From Dactylosporangium sp040689395 (lineage in GTDB: Bacteria; Actinomycetota; Actinomycetes; Mycobacteriales; Micromonosporaceae), in contig NZ_JBFAZX010000023.1 of assembly GCF_040689395.1 (NCBI RefSeq), positions 62,001 to 126,000 on the forward strand: a DNA stretch of 64,000 nucleotides, in the 5' to 3' direction. The position numbers and the translations under genes were made by a program. Below the pieces are notes generated by a model. It worked only from the letters and a program-made list of their open reading frames with translations. It was not told the origin of the DNA and ran no database searches. Below are positions 1-9,884 of the stretch, piece after piece. Numbering within the stretch: the stretch's first letter is position 1; each line of letters starts with the position of its first letter.

Positions 1-2313
1 AGGCATCCGTCGCTGGATCGTCAACATGACCCGGTGCTGGTCGTCGGCGCTGAGGTAGAGGCGCTCGAACGCGCTGCGGCGCAACAGGTCGGCGACCTGC
101 TCGGCGGCCCCGCCACGCAGGCTCTCCATCCAGCCCTTGACCTCATCGTCGAGATACGGCGGCAGCTGGTGGTGGTCGCCGACGAGCACGCTCCGTTTGG
201 CCCGCACGAGCGGGACGAGCAGGTTGGGCGTGGAGATCTGGCCGGCCTCGTCAACGATCGCGAGGTCGAACTCGAGCTCCGCCAGCAGCGCCGTGGTCGC
301 GGTGCCAACGCAGGTGGCCACGACCACGTCGGCGTAGCGGACGAGCTCCCGCTGCAGCTCCTCGTCGGCGTCGCGAACACGGTCCCGCCATTGCGCCAGC
401 AGGCCAACGCGAGCGCGTACGGCGGTGACAGCCCCGGCTATCAGCCGGCGGTGCTGTTCCCAGCCGTCGAGATCATCGGCGCCCGGAGCCGGGGGTAGCC
501 CCGGGGCCGCGGGGACGGGCCGTAAGCAGTCGCGAATCACCTCGGCGGCCTTTCCGGCCTGTTCCAGGGCCGCTCGCCGTTCGGCGGTCGCGGCGTCCCG
601 TGCGGCGGCCCACCGGACCGTCTCAGGGTCCCGCCCCGCCAGCGCGTCGGCCTGCGCCAGCAGGCCGACGTGGGCAGCCTCTGCCTGGCCCGCGGCGGCC
701 CGGATCGACCCGGCGGTCGCCTCGGCCGTCTGCGCCGAACGCCATCGGCGGGCGGCGAGCCAGCGGAAGAAGAAAGCCAGCAGACCGCTGCGGGCCCGCG
801 CATCGGCCGCGGCGAAACGCTGTCGTACGGTGGCCAAGTGCCGTTCGGCGTCGGCGAGGTCGACCCGCACCCGCTGCAGGGCCGCTCCGGCCGTTGTGAG
901 CTGGGCCGCTATCGGTGCGATCGCGTGCTGCCGAGCCGCGTCGTTGGCGGCTGCTGCCGCCTGAGCCCGCATATCGGCAGCGCGCGCCTCGTCGACCTGG
1001 GCGCCGAGAAATTCCAGCCAGCGCACGGCCGGCGCCGACGAGACGGAGCCGGACGGCTGAGCGTCCGCGAAGGCCGACAAGCGCGCTGCCGTGCCCTCCG
1101 TCGCCGCGAGGATTTCGTCGCGCAGCCCTTGCACCTGGGCCTCGACCATGAACGTCCGCGCTTGGCTCGTCATCGAATCCTCGTTGCCGACCCGCACCGC
1201 CCGGATGTGTCTCGGCAGGCGCTCCAGCACGTTGTCCACCGCACGATTCGTGTGCGATGTGACCAGCACCCGCTCGCCGAGCGCCACCGATCCCGCCGCG
1301 ATCTCGGTGATCGTGCGGGTCTTGCCGGTGCCTGGCGGCCCGAGCACCAACAGCTGGTCCGGCACTCGAAGCGCACTTCGGAAGGCGGACAGCTGCCCGG
1401 GGTCGAGCGGCTCGCGCGGCGCCACCACGGCGGGCGAGAACGGCCGCAGCCGCCGGTCTACGAGCTCGGCAAGCAGCCGGGGATTCGCCGCCCGCCCCTG
1501 TCGCAGGGTCTCGACGGCGTCCAACTGCGCCTTGTACACCCGGTCACTCGGCAGTTCGTGCAGCCCGCCCTGGTCCGGGATGCTCCGATAATCAACGACG
1601 CCGTCAAAACGGACCACCACGTCGAGACCGTCAACGCGCACGATGCGCCCACGCAGGCTGGGCACTTCGGCGATGAATACCGGCGCGCCGGCGGACAGCC
1701 GCGCTTGGCGCGCGAGCGTGAACGTGTATACGCCCCGGCCGGAATGCCGCTCCTCACGAGTGCTGCGCTTGCGGGCATACTGCGCCGGCGGCGTGGTGCG
1801 CTGCCGCTCGATCTCGATGTCGCGGGTCGCCTCGATCACCTCGGTCAGCAGGTCGAGATAGGCGACGTGGTGAGGCGGGTGTGCCGACGCCGCGGCGCGC
1901 TGCGCGTCGAGCAGCGACCACTCGCGGGCAATCGCCGGCCACTGGGCCGACCAGCGGGGCGGCACGTCACGCACGTGTTCGAAGGCCCGCCAGTCGGCGG
2001 TGCCCACGAGCGTGAGTGCGCCGCGAAGCAGGCGCTCCTGGTCCTTGAACGTCAGCCGGGCGACGTGACCCAGCCGGTAGGCGTCGCCGTGGTCGCTGAC
2101 ATAGAGCGTCGCCGCGTGCCGCTGGGTGTAGACGACGAGCCTGGCGGGCGACTCCTCGACGCGTGCGGGAAGCGTCCCGGCGGCGCACAGCCGGGCCATC
2201 TCGCCGATCAGTGTCAAGGCGTTGGTCGTGCGGTCGCGAGCGAGCTGCTCGACCGTCTTCCCCGAGGGCACCACCGCGATCGGACGGGACAGCCGGACCG
2301 GCCGTACAGTCAT
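1..2313 (-). CDS. SF1 DNA/RNA helicase (Dna2/NAM7-like AAA_11/AAA_12), 3' part outside window
   Basis: Reading leftward from ATG 2313 the frame stays open for 771 codons to the window edge, so the C-terminal motor region is missing. After about 300 residues with no recognised domain comes a Walker A motif, GPPGTGKTRT. A long Ala/Arg-rich, probably coiled-coil insertion follows, then the Walker B motif DEAGQ and motif III GDHHQLPP. This order is typical of the superfamily 1 Dna2/Upf1/NAM7 group. The start overlaps the stop of the upstream nuclease-pseudokinase gene as ATGA (2310-2313), so the two are probably translationally coupled and work together. SF1 helicases paired with nucleases are common in prokaryotic defence; that role here is inference. 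No gene name is assigned. Confidence 0.85.
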   Translation of the reverse strand, partial: MTVRPVRLSRPIAVVPSGKTVEQLARDRTTNALTLIGEMARLCAAGTLPARVEESPARLVVYTQRHAATLYVSDHGDAYRLGHVARLTFKDQERLLRGALTLVGTADWRAFEHVRDVPPRWSAQWPAIAREWSLLDAQRAAASAHPPHHVAYLDLLTEVIEATRDIEIERQRTTPPAQYARKRSTREERHSGRGVYTFTLARQARLSAGAPVFIAEVPSLRGRIVRVDGLDVVVRFDGVVDYRSIPDQGGLHELPSDRVYKAQLDAVETLRQGRAANPRLLAELVDRRLRPFSPAVVAPREPLDPGQLSAFRSALRVPDQLLVLGPPGTGKTRTITEIAAGSVALGERVLVTSHTNRAVDNVLERLPRHIRAVRVGNEDSMTSQARTFMVEAQVQGLRDEILAATEGTAARLSAFADAQPSGSVSSAPAVRWLEFLGAQVDEARAADMRAQAAAAANDAARQHAIAPIAAQLTTAGAALQRVRVDLADAERHLATVRQRFAAADARARSGLLAFFFRWLAARRWRSAQTAEATAGSIRAAAGQAEAAHVGLLAQADALAGRDPETVRWAAARDAATAERRAALEQAGKAAEVIRDCLRPVPAAPGLPPAPGADDLDGWEQHRRLIAGAVTAVRARVGLLAQWRDRVRDADEELQRELVRYADVVVATCVGTATTALLAELEFDLAIVDEAGQISTPNLLVPLVRAKRSVLVGDHHQLPPYLDDEVKGWMESLRGGAAEQVADLLRRSAFERLYLSADDQHRVMLTIQRRMP

Positions 2314-3638
2314 GCGGCGCCTCCCAGCGAAAGCGTCCGACGGGCCCGGCCGAGCGCATCGCCCAGCTCCCGAACGCGAGGCCGGCCACCCGGGTCGGGC
2401 CCGAGCGCACGCAGCAGCAGGTCGTCGAGCGCCTCCGGGAAAGCGGGCAGCGTCGCCCGGACGGGTGGTGTCAGCAACGGCACTGGGGGATGCCCGGTCA
2501 GCGTGTGATGCACCAGCGCTGCGACCATCTCGACGTCGACCGCCGAACCGGGCGCCCCGCCCGCCTTCGCCAGGCCGGCCCACCCCAGGTCGCGCAGAAC
2601 CACGCCGCCGGGGGTCACGACGACTCCGTCAGGCGTCAGCGCCCGATGGAATCGCCCGCGCCCGTGCAGCGCGCCGAGAGCGGAGCAGACCCGGGCCGCC
2701 GCAGCAAGCGCACGGGCGGCGGTCATGCGGTCGAGCGCTACGGCTGACGGCCCGAACGCCTCGCGCCAGGTGCGCCCCTCCGGCCGCGCCATGACGAGGG
2801 TCGTGGCCACCCCACCCTCGTGGAGATCGAGCAACTCCGGCCAGCCGGGCCCAGCAGGGCGTTCACGCAGCAGCCGCGCCTGCGCCCGCAGTGCCTCGCG
2901 AAGCTCACTCGCGCCTGGTCCGACGGCCTGGCGCAGTCGGACGCGGACCGACTTCGGCCCGATCCGGGCGGCGGTGGCCTCGCGCCAGGTGCCGGTGCGG
3001 TCGGCGGTGTGCTCCTCGGTGGCGTCCGAGTGCAGCAGGTAGACGTGCGGCCCGACAATCGCCTCGTTGCCGGGCCGCCAACGCCGATCCGGTCCGCTGC
3101 GGATGACGGCCGGCGGCGACTTCGGCCGCTCGTCGCGATAGGGCTCGTAGAAACTGCGCCGGATGTGTCGGGCGGCGGGTTGCAGCAGCAGGCCGCGCAG
3201 CACCGTCTCGTCCCACAACTCGATCGCGACGCCGGTGGCCGCCTCCTGCGCGAGCTTCCAGGGCCGCCACCACTGCCGCTCAACTGGACCCAGGCTCGCC
3301 GGGGTGCACAGCACCCAGCGCTTGACGGTGTAGCCGTGCTGAGCGGCCGCCGTCACGGCACGCTGAAACGAGTGCTGAATATTGGTCCGCTGGCTCGGCC
3401 CGACGCCGCCCATAAGGTATTTCGCCTGGAAGATCTCGACGTCGCCGTCGAGCTCGCCAACGAGCACGTCGATACCCCAGTCGCCAGGGGCGTTGGCGTA
3501 GACGAGGCTCCCTGATCCGGAGATCGCTTGCACGAGCAGCGCGAGCATCTGCTCGAAGTCCTCCGGTGCGCCGGACTCGCCCGCCCGGCTCCGGTGCGCG
3601 TGGAAATTGATCGGTGGCTGACCGGCCGACATCACCAC
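2310..3638 (-). CDS. PD-(D/E)XK (Mrr-like) nuclease fused to a pseudokinase domain
   Basis: A 442-residue protein. Residues of about 20-110 look like an Mrr-type restriction nuclease fold: D57 in the GID motif followed by Q71-A-K73, the QxK variant of the catalytic PD-(D/E)XK core, so the nuclease site appears intact. Residues of about 220-435 resemble a protein kinase lobe, but the catalytic loop reads HRA instead of HRD, the metal loop reads DLG, and no beta-3 lysine is evident, so it is probably a pseudokinase that senses or binds. The stop overlaps the start of the SF1 helicase gene (ATGA). GTG 3638 was chosen because GGAG lies about 10 nt upstream; GTG 3635 and ATG 3632 are alternatives. 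The likely role is a DNA-targeting effector in a two-gene defence module (inference). Confidence 0.75.
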   Translation of the reverse strand: MVMSAGQPPINFHAHRSRAGESGAPEDFEQMLALLVQAISGSGSLVYANAPGDWGIDVLVGELDGDVEIFQAKYLMGGVGPSQRTNIQHSFQRAVTAAAQHGYTVKRWVLCTPASLGPVERQWWRPWKLAQEAATGVAIELWDETVLRGLLLQPAARHIRRSFYEPYRDERPKSPPAVIRSGPDRRWRPGNEAIVGPHVYLLHSDATEEHTADRTGTWREATAARIGPKSVRVRLRQAVGPGASELREALRAQARLLRERPAGPGWPELLDLHEGGVATTLVMARPEGRTWREAFGPSAVALDRMTAARALAAAARVCSALGALHGRGRFHRALTPDGVVVTPGGVVLRDLGWAGLAKAGGAPGSAVDVEMVAALVHHTLTGHPPVPLLTPPVRATLPAFPEALDDLLLRALGPDPGGRPRVRELGDALGRARRTLSLGGAA

Positions 3639-3775
3639 GGGACCGCCACTCCCCCCGGACCTGATCGCAGTGCGTCAATATCAAATCACCGTAATGGGGC
3701 CGCAGCAAAGATCGCAAACTGGTCACTGCCGTCGGTCAGTACCATGTCGGGGCTTCACGAGGTCTTGGAGGTCGG

Positions 3776-4605
3776 GTGGCGCGTCGGCGAGGCATCCTCG
3801 CCCAGATTCAACGGGCACATGCGCAGCAGGTGCGGGCCAACAACACGCGCAGGCGGCGTACGTTCGGCAGCAACAGGCCATGCGTCGGGCGGCCGAGCAG
3901 GCCACGAAGGCTGCTCAGCGGACCGCAGACGAACGCGAGCGCCTCCACCTGGAAGCCCGGGCAGTCGAGGTCGGCGCCGACAACGCCGACCTTCAGCACA
4001 ACTCACAACTGGAGGAGCTCGACGATCTGCTGCGGGCTACGCTGGCCGTGGACGAGCATGTGGACTTCGCACGCCTGAAGAAACCGTTTCGGTTCCCGCC
4101 GTTCGCCCCCGGCGCACTCGGGCCCCCGGTGCCGGCGCCGGATTGGCGGCAGTTCGGCCTTCTCCTCCGGCCAGCCTGAGCAAGATGTTCGGCTGCCCAG
4201 TCCCGGTTCCAGCTCGCGCAAACCCAGCACGCCGCCGCGGAGGCCGATCGGCAGCGTCGGCTGGCGGCTGCCCACGGGGCATACCAGCAACAACGTCAAC
4301 AGGCCGATGCGGAGGTCGCGGCCCACAATGCCAAGGTGGACGCTTTGCGGCGGCATTCCACGCCGGCGAGCCGGAAGCGGTCATCGACTACTTCAGCATT
4401 GTGTTGTCCAACTCCATCTACCCCGACGACTTCCCACGAACTATCGGTTGGCCTACGCGCCGGAGTCCCGGCAGCTCGTCGTGGAGTATGACCTTCCGCC
4501 GCTGGAGGTCGTCCCGGCCGTCAAGGAGTACCGCTGCGTCAAACCCGCCACGAGGTAACGTCGACCGCCCGACCGGCCAAGGAGATCAAGGAACGGCACA
4601 GTTGA
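3776..4605 (+). pseudogene. Decayed Mrr-type restriction endonuclease gene (multiple frameshifts, 3' part lost)
   Basis: A good start exists: GTG 3776 with GGAGG a few bases upstream, encoding MARRRGILAQIQRAHAQQ. The homologous reading frame then switches several times. It continues in frame 1 (RTADERERLHLEARAVEV and later DDLLRATLAVDEHVDFARL), then through a segment QTQHAAAEADRQRRLAAAHG, frame 3 (DYFSIVLSNSIYPDDFP), frame 2 (LAYAPESRQLVVEYDLPP) and again frame 1 (EVTSTARPAKEIKERH). I recognise these blocks, from memory, as the coiled-coil N-terminus and middle of the actinobacterial Mrr-like restriction-endonuclease family. The C-terminal catalytic domain is absent. Five or more shifts in 830 bp argue for true decay rather than sequencing error. 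Confidence 0.75.
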
Positions 4606-4823
4606 CTGGCCGCGATCGCCGATGATCTGCGGTCAGCCCGGCACGTGGAGATGTGCTGCAGGAGCCGGCGCCGCAGGCCGCCCAGGCATCAGCCAGCGGT
4701 AACGGCATCGCGCTGACCCCATACCCAGGCGACGGCCTATCGCACGGCCGACCTGCAACCAGGCCACCCAACACCCGTGACTTCACGCTGACAGGGCAGT
4801 GGATCATAAGGCAAACTGATGCG

Positions 4824-7800
4824 GTGGCTGACGAGTTGCCGGCGGGGCTCTACGAGATTGTCGTAACGAAGGCTCTCGAAGAGCAGCTCGTGAATGTCGA
4901 CCAGGAGCTTGTCAAGCGGCAGGGTCTGCGGTCAGCCGACGTAGCTGATCGAATTGCGCTGCTGCTCGCCCGGCAGGTCGAGCGCGCGCTCGACGCCGTG
5001 CCTGAAGCTCACCGCGTTGCGATCGGCGTCGAAGTGGCGCAGCGCCTGCTTGAAACGCTCGGTACGCGGCTGCCACGAACGGAGCCGGCGCTCGAATCAC
5101 CGCTGGCACCGGGTCAAGTGTTGAGTGCAGTCGGCGAGCGACGGCCCGACGGCTCTGTCCGCCACGCGGGGCGGCCTCTCATTCCGCTGCTGGATACGAC
5201 GCTGCTGACGAACGCGCCCGGCGAACCGCGAGTGGGGAGCCAGGTCCTCACCGAGATTGAGTCAGCCGACGCCATCGACCTGGTGATGGCGTTCATCCGA
5301 ACGAGCGGTCTACTACCAATCATCGGCGCGCTCCGCGAGCATTGCGCGCGGGGAAGACCGCTGCGCGTGCTAACGACCACGTACACCGGCTCAACCGAAG
5401 GCAAGGCGCTCGACCTACTGGCGGATCTCGGCGCCGAGGTTCGGGTCTCCTACGACGTGACCACAACCCGCCTTCACGCCAAGGCGTGGCTGTTCCGTCG
5501 GCATACGGCTTTCAATACGGCGTACGTCGGATCGTCCAACCTCACACACTCCGCCCAGGTGGCCGGTCTGGAATGGAACGTCAGAGTCTCGGCCGCCCGC
5601 AACCCTGACGTGGTCAAGAAGATCGAGGCGGTCTTCGAGAGCTACTGGCAAAGCGGCGACTTCGTCCCCTACGTCAAGGCAGACTTCAAGCAGGCGCGGT
5701 CACGCCAATCCGATGGCAGCAACGTTTCGATGCTGAGTCCACTTGAGGTCCGCCTCGAGCCGTTCCAGGAGCGGATGCTCGAGCTGATTGAGCTCTCTCG
5801 CGCGCGGGGTCATCACCGCAATCTGCTGGTCTCAGCGACCGGCACCGGAAAGACCGTGATGGCCGCGGTCGACTACGCGCGTTTGCGCCAGAAGTTGCCC
5901 CGGGCACGGCTGTTGTTCGTCGCGCATCGCGAACAGATACTCGACCAGAGCCTTGCAATGTTCCGCCACGTGATGCGCGATTACTCGTTTGGCGAGAAAT
6001 GGGTCGCAGGTGCGCGCCCGACCGCGTTTGACCACGTCTTTGCATCTATCCAGACGCTGACGGCCGCCAACCGGCAACACCTCGCCCCAGACCACTTCGA
6101 CGTCATTGTCATCGACGAGTTCCACCACGCCGCCGCGCCGTCGTACCGCGCCATCATGGAAGAACTGACGCCACGCGAACTGCTCGGCCTGACCGCGACA
6201 CCAGAGCGCGCTGACGGCCTGCCGATCCTGCACTGGTTCGGCGATCGCATCGCTGCGGAGCTGCGCCTTTGGGATGCCATCGAACAACATCGTCTGGCGC
6301 CGTTCGCCTACTACGGCATCCACGACGGCGTCGATTTAAGCGACGTTCCGTGGCGTCGCGGACGTGGCTACGACGAGGCCGCACTGACCGATGTGTACAC
6401 CAGCGACATGGCCTGGGTCCGCTTCGTCTACCAACAACTCGAACGGCACGTCACGAATCTCTCGACGATCCGATGCCTGGGATTCTGCGTGAGCGTCGCC
6501 CACGCCCGCTTCATGGCGGAGCAGTTCCAAAGGCTCGGCGTAGCCGCGGTGGCAATCTGGGGCGAGACGCCAGAAACGGAGCGCGCCGCCGCGATCCGGG
6601 ATCTGGCAGACGGCAGGCTTCAGGTCATCTTCTCGGTCGAGCTGTTCAACGAAGGTGTCGACGTACCGAGCGTCGATACCCTGCTCATGCTGCGACCTAC
6701 CGAAAGCGCCACGCTGTTTCTCCAACAGCTGGGCCGGGGGCTACGGATCGCGAAGGGCAAGAGCGTCTGCACGGTGCTGGACTTCGTCGGCCACCACCGT
6801 CGGGAGTTTCGCTTCGATCTGCGGTACCGCGCGCTGCTCGGCGGAACCCGCAGTGACCTCGAACGAGCCGTCGAAGACGGTTTTCCATTCCTGCCTGCCG
6901 GTTGCCACATGGAGCTTGACCGGGTGGCGCGCGAGGTCGTGCTCCGCAGTATCCGCGAGGCCATCCCGTCACGCTGGCCGTCGAAGGTGGCCGAGCTCCG
7001 AGCACTGGCGCAACACCAGACCGAGGTGACCATGGCGAAATACCTCGCCGAAACGGGCCTCGAGGTTGCCGATATCTATGCCAGCAACCGAGGCTGGTCA
7101 GCGTTGCGCGAGGCCGCCGGCCTGCCCGTGGCGCCCACCGGGCCACATGAGCAAGCCCTCCGACGCGGGATCGGTCGCATGCTGCATGTCGATGACCACC
7201 AGCGTGTCAACGGGTACCGCTCGTTGCTGGACCACACGAACCCACCCGAGGTCGACGCCATGAGCGACGTCGAGCAGCGCATGACGCGGATGCTCCTCGC
7301 CAACATCGCCGATCAGGTGGTCACAAGGGAAACACCGCTGCAGTCCGCAGTCGACATTCTCTGGTCGCATCCGCAGGTGATCGTTGAACTGCGCGACTTG
7401 CTCAACGTCCTTGGCGAAGCCCCGCGCCATGTCCAGCATCAGGCTCTGACGGGCATTCCGCTGCAGGTGCACAGTCAGTACACCCGCATCGAGATCCTCG
7501 CAGCGGTCGGCGAGGGCAGCGGGACGAAGACGCCCCAATGGCGCGAGGGTGTGTACGACGCGAAGGCGGCCGGTGCCGACGTATTCGTGTTCACGCTCGA
7601 CAAGACGAGCGGCGACTTCTCGCCGACCACCCGCTACCGCGACTATGCAATCAGCCGCGACCTGATCCATTGGGAGAGCCAATCCACCACGTCCGCCGAC
7701 AGCCCGACTGGTAGGCGGTACCGCAATCACGTGGCGATGGGGCGCTCGGTCCTGTTGTTCGCGCGGACACGGGCCGATGACCGGGCATTCTGGTTCCTCG

Positions 7801-7913
7801 GCCCCGCGACCTACGTTCAGCACGAGGGCGATCGACCAATGGCCGTGACGTGGAAGCTCACGACGCCGCTATCAGGGGATCTGTTCGCCGCATTCGCCGC
7901 CGCCGTTGCATAG
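4824..7913 (+). CDS. PLD-nuclease / SF2 helicase with DUF3427 C-terminus
   Basis: About 1029 residues. A phospholipase D-like region near residues 130-280 carries LHAKAWLFRR (HxK) and GSSNLT, the PLDc_2 nuclease signature. The SF2 core follows with SATGTGKTVMA (Walker A), IDEFHHAAA (DEFH box), LTATPER (motif III) and QQLGRGLR (motif VI). The last 300 or so residues match the DUF3427 type. GTG 4824 is chosen because the family normally begins just before a LPAGLYE-like block; the frame is open upstream to GTG 4653, where the sequence is low-complexity and overlaps the end of the Mrr remnant. Proteins of this architecture are frequent in defence islands. The probable action is recognition and cleavage or unwinding of foreign DNA (inference). 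Confidence 0.85.
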   Translation: MADELPAGLYEIVVTKALEEQLVNVDQELVKRQGLRSADVADRIALLLARQVERALDAVPEAHRVAIGVEVAQRLLETLGTRLPRTEPALESPLAPGQVLSAVGERRPDGSVRHAGRPLIPLLDTTLLTNAPGEPRVGSQVLTEIESADAIDLVMAFIRTSGLLPIIGALREHCARGRPLRVLTTTYTGSTEGKALDLLADLGAEVRVSYDVTTTRLHAKAWLFRRHTAFNTAYVGSSNLTHSAQVAGLEWNVRVSAARNPDVVKKIEAVFESYWQSGDFVPYVKADFKQARSRQSDGSNVSMLSPLEVRLEPFQERMLELIELSRARGHHRNLLVSATGTGKTVMAAVDYARLRQKLPRARLLFVAHREQILDQSLAMFRHVMRDYSFGEKWVAGARPTAFDHVFASIQTLTAANRQHLAPDHFDVIVIDEFHHAAAPSYRAIMEELTPRELLGLTATPERADGLPILHWFGDRIAAELRLWDAIEQHRLAPFAYYGIHDGVDLSDVPWRRGRGYDEAALTDVYTSDMAWVRFVYQQLERHVTNLSTIRCLGFCVSVAHARFMAEQFQRLGVAAVAIWGETPETERAAAIRDLADGRLQVIFSVELFNEGVDVPSVDTLLMLRPTESATLFLQQLGRGLRIAKGKSVCTVLDFVGHHRREFRFDLRYRALLGGTRSDLERAVEDGFPFLPAGCHMELDRVAREVVLRSIREAIPSRWPSKVAELRALAQHQTEVTMAKYLAETGLEVADIYASNRGWSALREAAGLPVAPTGPHEQALRRGIGRMLHVDDHQRVNGYRSLLDHTNPPEVDAMSDVEQRMTRMLLANIADQVVTRETPLQSAVDILWSHPQVIVELRDLLNVLGEAPRHVQHQALTGIPLQVHSQYTRIEILAAVGEGSGTKTPQWREGVYDAKAAGADVFVFTLDKTSGDFSPTTRYRDYAISRDLIHWESQSTTSADSPTGRRYRNHVAMGRSVLLFARTRADDRAFWFLGPATYVQHEGDRPMAVTWKLTTPLSGDLFAAFAAAVA

Positions 7914-8073
7914 TTACTTCGACCTGAAAAAGCGAGTTCGAGCGCGGTATGTGACGGATGGTTGTGACGGTCGCGGTGGCGTCGAGCAGCCCGCACCGGT
8001 AGCAGCCAGGAAGCGATCGCCGAACAGTCGGCGCCGCCGGCGAGGAGCAGGAACAGAGCATCGCCCTCTCTTG

Positions 8074-9789
8074 TCATGTCCGCCAGCGCCGGAGCAGTCG
8101 GCGCAGTGGCAGCAAGGCGGCCAGATTGCCGGCGACGAGCAGTGCGAGCAGCACGAGCGTCAGCCAGAAGCCGGCGCCGGTACCCACAAAGTCGCGCGCG
8201 TCCTGCCCGGCGGGCACCGCGCTCTGCTCCCGGATCCGGTCGGCGAGCCTGTTCACCACCAGCACCTGGCCGGCGACCAGCGACAGTCCGGCCAGCGCAC
8301 CAAGCCCTGCCACGAGCGCGCGGCGGCGCCGCTGCCGGGTCAGCGTCAACGCCGTGACCAGCGCCGCGCCGAGCACGAGCAGTGCGGCCGCATAGAACGG
8401 CTGCGGTTCGATCCGGTCTTCCCGCCACTCGGTTGGCGGGCGCAGGTGGTCGGGCTGCACGTGCGGTTTGCCGCCCAGCGCGAGGTCGAGTCCGTTGTAC
8501 TCGGTCGTCCCGCCCGGCTTGGCGCGTCCGTAGCTGTCCGGCACGCAGGAGACGGTGGCGAACGGCAGCACAAAGCACAGCAGCGCCAGCACCAGCGTCG
8601 CCGGGCTGAGCCACCGCCGGCGAATGGGTGTCCGCCTCGGGGTTGACCCGCTGGGTGCCGTCGCCACCCGCTCGCTGGACGGGGCCACGACCGGTACCGT
8701 CGCCATTGTGGGCTGCGCCTGTATCGCGCCCTCGGCGACCACCGTCTCCGGCCGTTCGGCCACGGTGGGCGCCACCCCGAGGCGGGCGTGCAGCAGCCGG
8801 CCGAGCAACGGCATCCGGCTGCCGCCGCCGACCAGGAAGACGCCGGCCAGATCGTGCGGAGCCAGCCCCGCCGTCGCCACCATCTGGGCGGCGACCTCGG
8901 CGACCGGGGCCAGCAGTGGCGTCGCCGCAACCTCCAGTTCCTCGCGGGTCAGGTGCAGGTCGGTCGGGTACCCGGGCATGTGCACCGGCGCGACGCTGAG
9001 CCGGGACAGGCTCTCCTTCGCGGCGCGTACCTCCTGCCACAGCACGAGCCGGTCGCGACGCTCCGCATTGGTTGCCGGTGCCGCGAGGCGCCGCCACGCC
9101 TCGGGCGCGTCGCCGGAGACCAGCTGGCCGAGGACGCCGACCAGTGCTGCGTCGACGTCCAGGCCGCCGATGTCGAGGCCCTGCTGCGCGATCACGGACA
9201 GCGCCGTATCGGGCGCAGCGCTACCCGCGCCGATCGCCGCTGAGGCGCGGACCAGCGCGACGTCCGCAGTGCCCGCACCAACGTCGACGACGAGCAGCGC
9301 TCCATCCGGTGGGAGCCCATGGCGCAGCGCCGAGGCGTAGTAGGCGGCGGCCGCGATGGGCTCGCTGATCAGCGTCACCGTGCCGAGTCCTGCCCGCACG
9401 GCGGCCGCGGCGAGCACCGCGCGCCGGGAAGCGGCCCAGGTGCTGGGGACAGTCAGCACCGCCGGGCCGGGCTGGCCGACCCGATTGACCTGCTCAACGA
9501 CCGCCAGCAGTACCGCGGCCAACGTGTCGGTCACGGCAATCGTGTGGGAACCCAGCAGGACCGTGCCGTCGTCGACCCGCCGTTTCGGGTTCGGCTCGAA
9601 CGCCGCCGGGTCGGCGCGCGCCAGCCGTTCCGCGTCAGTGCCGACGATCAACGCCCCGTCCGCCCCGGCATAGACGGCCGACGACAACTGTTCCCGGCCG
9701 TCGAACAGCAGCGGGCGGATCTGGCCGTCCGCCCCGCGGAGCACAGCAACCGTGTTGGAGGTACCGAGGTCGATGGCGAACGGGTACAC
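8074..9789 (-). CDS. Membrane-anchored Hsp70-like (DnaK-fold) ATPase
   Basis: 571 residues. The N-terminal 360 or so form an actin/Hsp70-type ATPase: phosphate-1 loop IDLGTSNTVAVL, phosphate-2 VDVGAGTADVALV, and adenosine loop GVFLVGGGSRMPLLGRLL. There is no recognisable DnaK substrate-binding domain. After a short linker the C-terminus has about four hydrophobic helices (beginning LSPATLVLALLCFVLPFA and ending LVLLALLVAGNLAALLPL) with a roughly 50-residue loop between the first two, so the ATPase should sit at the cytoplasmic face of the membrane. The GTG start lies 6 nt after TACGTT, which suggests a leaderless mRNA. A second relative with a different C-terminus is at 36182-38941. Its client is unknown. 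Confidence 0.85.
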   Translation of the reverse strand: MYPFAIDLGTSNTVAVLRGADGQIRPLLFDGREQLSSAVYAGADGALIVGTDAERLARADPAAFEPNPKRRVDDGTVLLGSHTIAVTDTLAAVLLAVVEQVNRVGQPGPAVLTVPSTWAASRRAVLAAAAVRAGLGTVTLISEPIAAAAYYASALRHGLPPDGALLVVDVGAGTADVALVRASAAIGAGSAAPDTALSVIAQQGLDIGGLDVDAALVGVLGQLVSGDAPEAWRRLAAPATNAERRDRLVLWQEVRAAKESLSRLSVAPVHMPGYPTDLHLTREELEVAATPLLAPVAEVAAQMVATAGLAPHDLAGVFLVGGGSRMPLLGRLLHARLGVAPTVAERPETVVAEGAIQAQPTMATVPVVAPSSERVATAPSGSTPRRTPIRRRWLSPATLVLALLCFVLPFATVSCVPDSYGRAKPGGTTEYNGLDLALGGKPHVQPDHLRPPTEWREDRIEPQPFYAAALLVLGAALVTALTLTRQRRRRALVAGLGALAGLSLVAGQVLVVNRLADRIREQSAVPAGQDARDFVGTGAGFWLTLVLLALLVAGNLAALLPLRRLLRRWRT

Positions 9790-9884
9790 GAAGGCAACGT
9801 ACGCCGAAGCACCGACGCATGCCTACCGGGCAGCCGCCTCCGAGCTGGCGCGCGGGGACCTGCTGCTGCCGGGGTGACGGCCGG

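Noticed and set aside
670..2508. A 612-codon plus-strand open frame.
   Set aside because: It lies antisense to the helicase gene, has no domain content and reflects GC-rich codon shadowing.
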